Assembly: GCA_025928535.1 (NCBI GenBank)
Contig: JAICJJ010000261.1
Coordinates: 1-5,087 of the forward strand
Reading direction: 5' to 3'
Source: Thermomicrobiales bacterium
GTDB lineage: Bacteria; Chloroflexota; Chloroflexia; Thermomicrobiales; UBA6265
DNA length: 5,087 nucleotides
The first letter of the stretch is position 1, and every line of letters begins with the position of its first letter. Position numbers and translations under genes: made by a program. The notes below the pieces were generated by a model. The model searched no databases, had not been told where the DNA came from, and saw only the letters and a program-made list of their open reading frames with translations. Shown in pieces: positions 4,977 to 5,087 of the stretch.

Positions 4977-5087
4977 CCGTCCGGCCCCGGGGGCGGCCCC
5001 CCAACAGGCGGGGGGCGGCGGGGGCCCACGCCCGCAGGCCCCGGGGCGGCGCCCCGGGGGGGGCCCGGGGGGGGGCCCAGGCCCCCC
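4977..5087. other. Near-pure G/C inverted-repeat tail at the window end
   Basis: After the SRPBCC stop codon the sequence becomes almost entirely G and C, with only a few A or T bases. It contains several perfect inverted repeats: GCCCCCC (4996-5002) with GGGGGGC (5010-5016) around a seven-base loop, and CCCCGGGGC (5039-5047) with GCCCCGGGG (5051-5059) around GGC. G runs of eight or more occur near the end. No gene is visible. The first hairpin, 20 bases after the stop, could act in termination. Long G runs at the end of a contig are equally what a sequencing or assembly failure looks like. Confidence 0.6.

Noticed and set aside
4088..5029. 313-codon minus-strand open frame opposite the ArsR and SRPBCC genes
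   Set aside because: It is Ser/Arg/Pro-rich with no family pattern and antisense to two well-supported genes.
1..5087. tRNA, rRNA, CRISPR array, transposase or insertion-sequence ends
   Set aside because: No cloverleaf, no regularly spaced direct repeats, no transposase motif and no terminal inverted repeats with target duplications were seen on reading both strands.
1..5087. A defence, secondary-metabolite or phage-like multi-gene system
   Set aside because: The genes belong to common single-purpose families (protease, methyltransferase, ArsR-SRPBCC pair, secreted proteins), and their order gives no sign of a joint pathway beyond the regulator pair.

Overview
This is a GC-rich bacterial window of 5,087 bases. 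It has dense genes, strongly G/C-biased third codon positions, Shine-Dalgarno starts and no introns. The two secreted proteins on the left resemble, from memory of the families only, proteins common in Chloroflexota (Thermomicrobia-like) genomes. An actinobacterial or other high-GC origin cannot be excluded without a search. The window looks like a short contig: it opens inside a gene and ends in an almost pure G/C tract.

Left part (1-1804, plus strand). The window holds the last 21 codons of a truncated gene, then a probable Tat-exported beta-sandwich protein (127-741). About 375 bases follow with no convincing gene. Next come a 36-residue small ORF with a good ribosome-binding site (1117-1227) and a Sec-type secreted protein with one cysteine pair (1262-1804). 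None of these has a known biochemical role; two look like cell-envelope or extracellular proteins.

Middle (1856-3916, minus strand). An exported HtrA/DegP-type serine protease with an intact catalytic triad and one PDZ domain (1856-2959) lies downstream of a class I SAM-dependent methyltransferase (3188-3916). The 228-base gap between them contains a plausible promoter for the protease, so they are probably separate transcripts. The protease gene converges with the secreted-protein gene across a 51-base gap.

Right part (3917-4976). A 177-base divergent control region carries a perfect 8-bp hairpin, a good sigma70-type promoter and an unusually strong Shine-Dalgarno sequence. It drives a two-gene unit: a cysteine-free ArsR-family repressor (4094-4432) and an SRPBCC/AHSA1 protein (4491-4976). 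This is a familiar regulator plus START-like partner pair. The divergent methyltransferase may share its control, but that is inference. The last 111 bases are a G/C-only inverted-repeat tract, either a hairpin-rich terminator zone or an assembly artefact.

I do not see a clear undescribed multi-gene system. The items most worth a second look are the 36-residue ORF, the two secreted proteins, and the control region with its double start codon.
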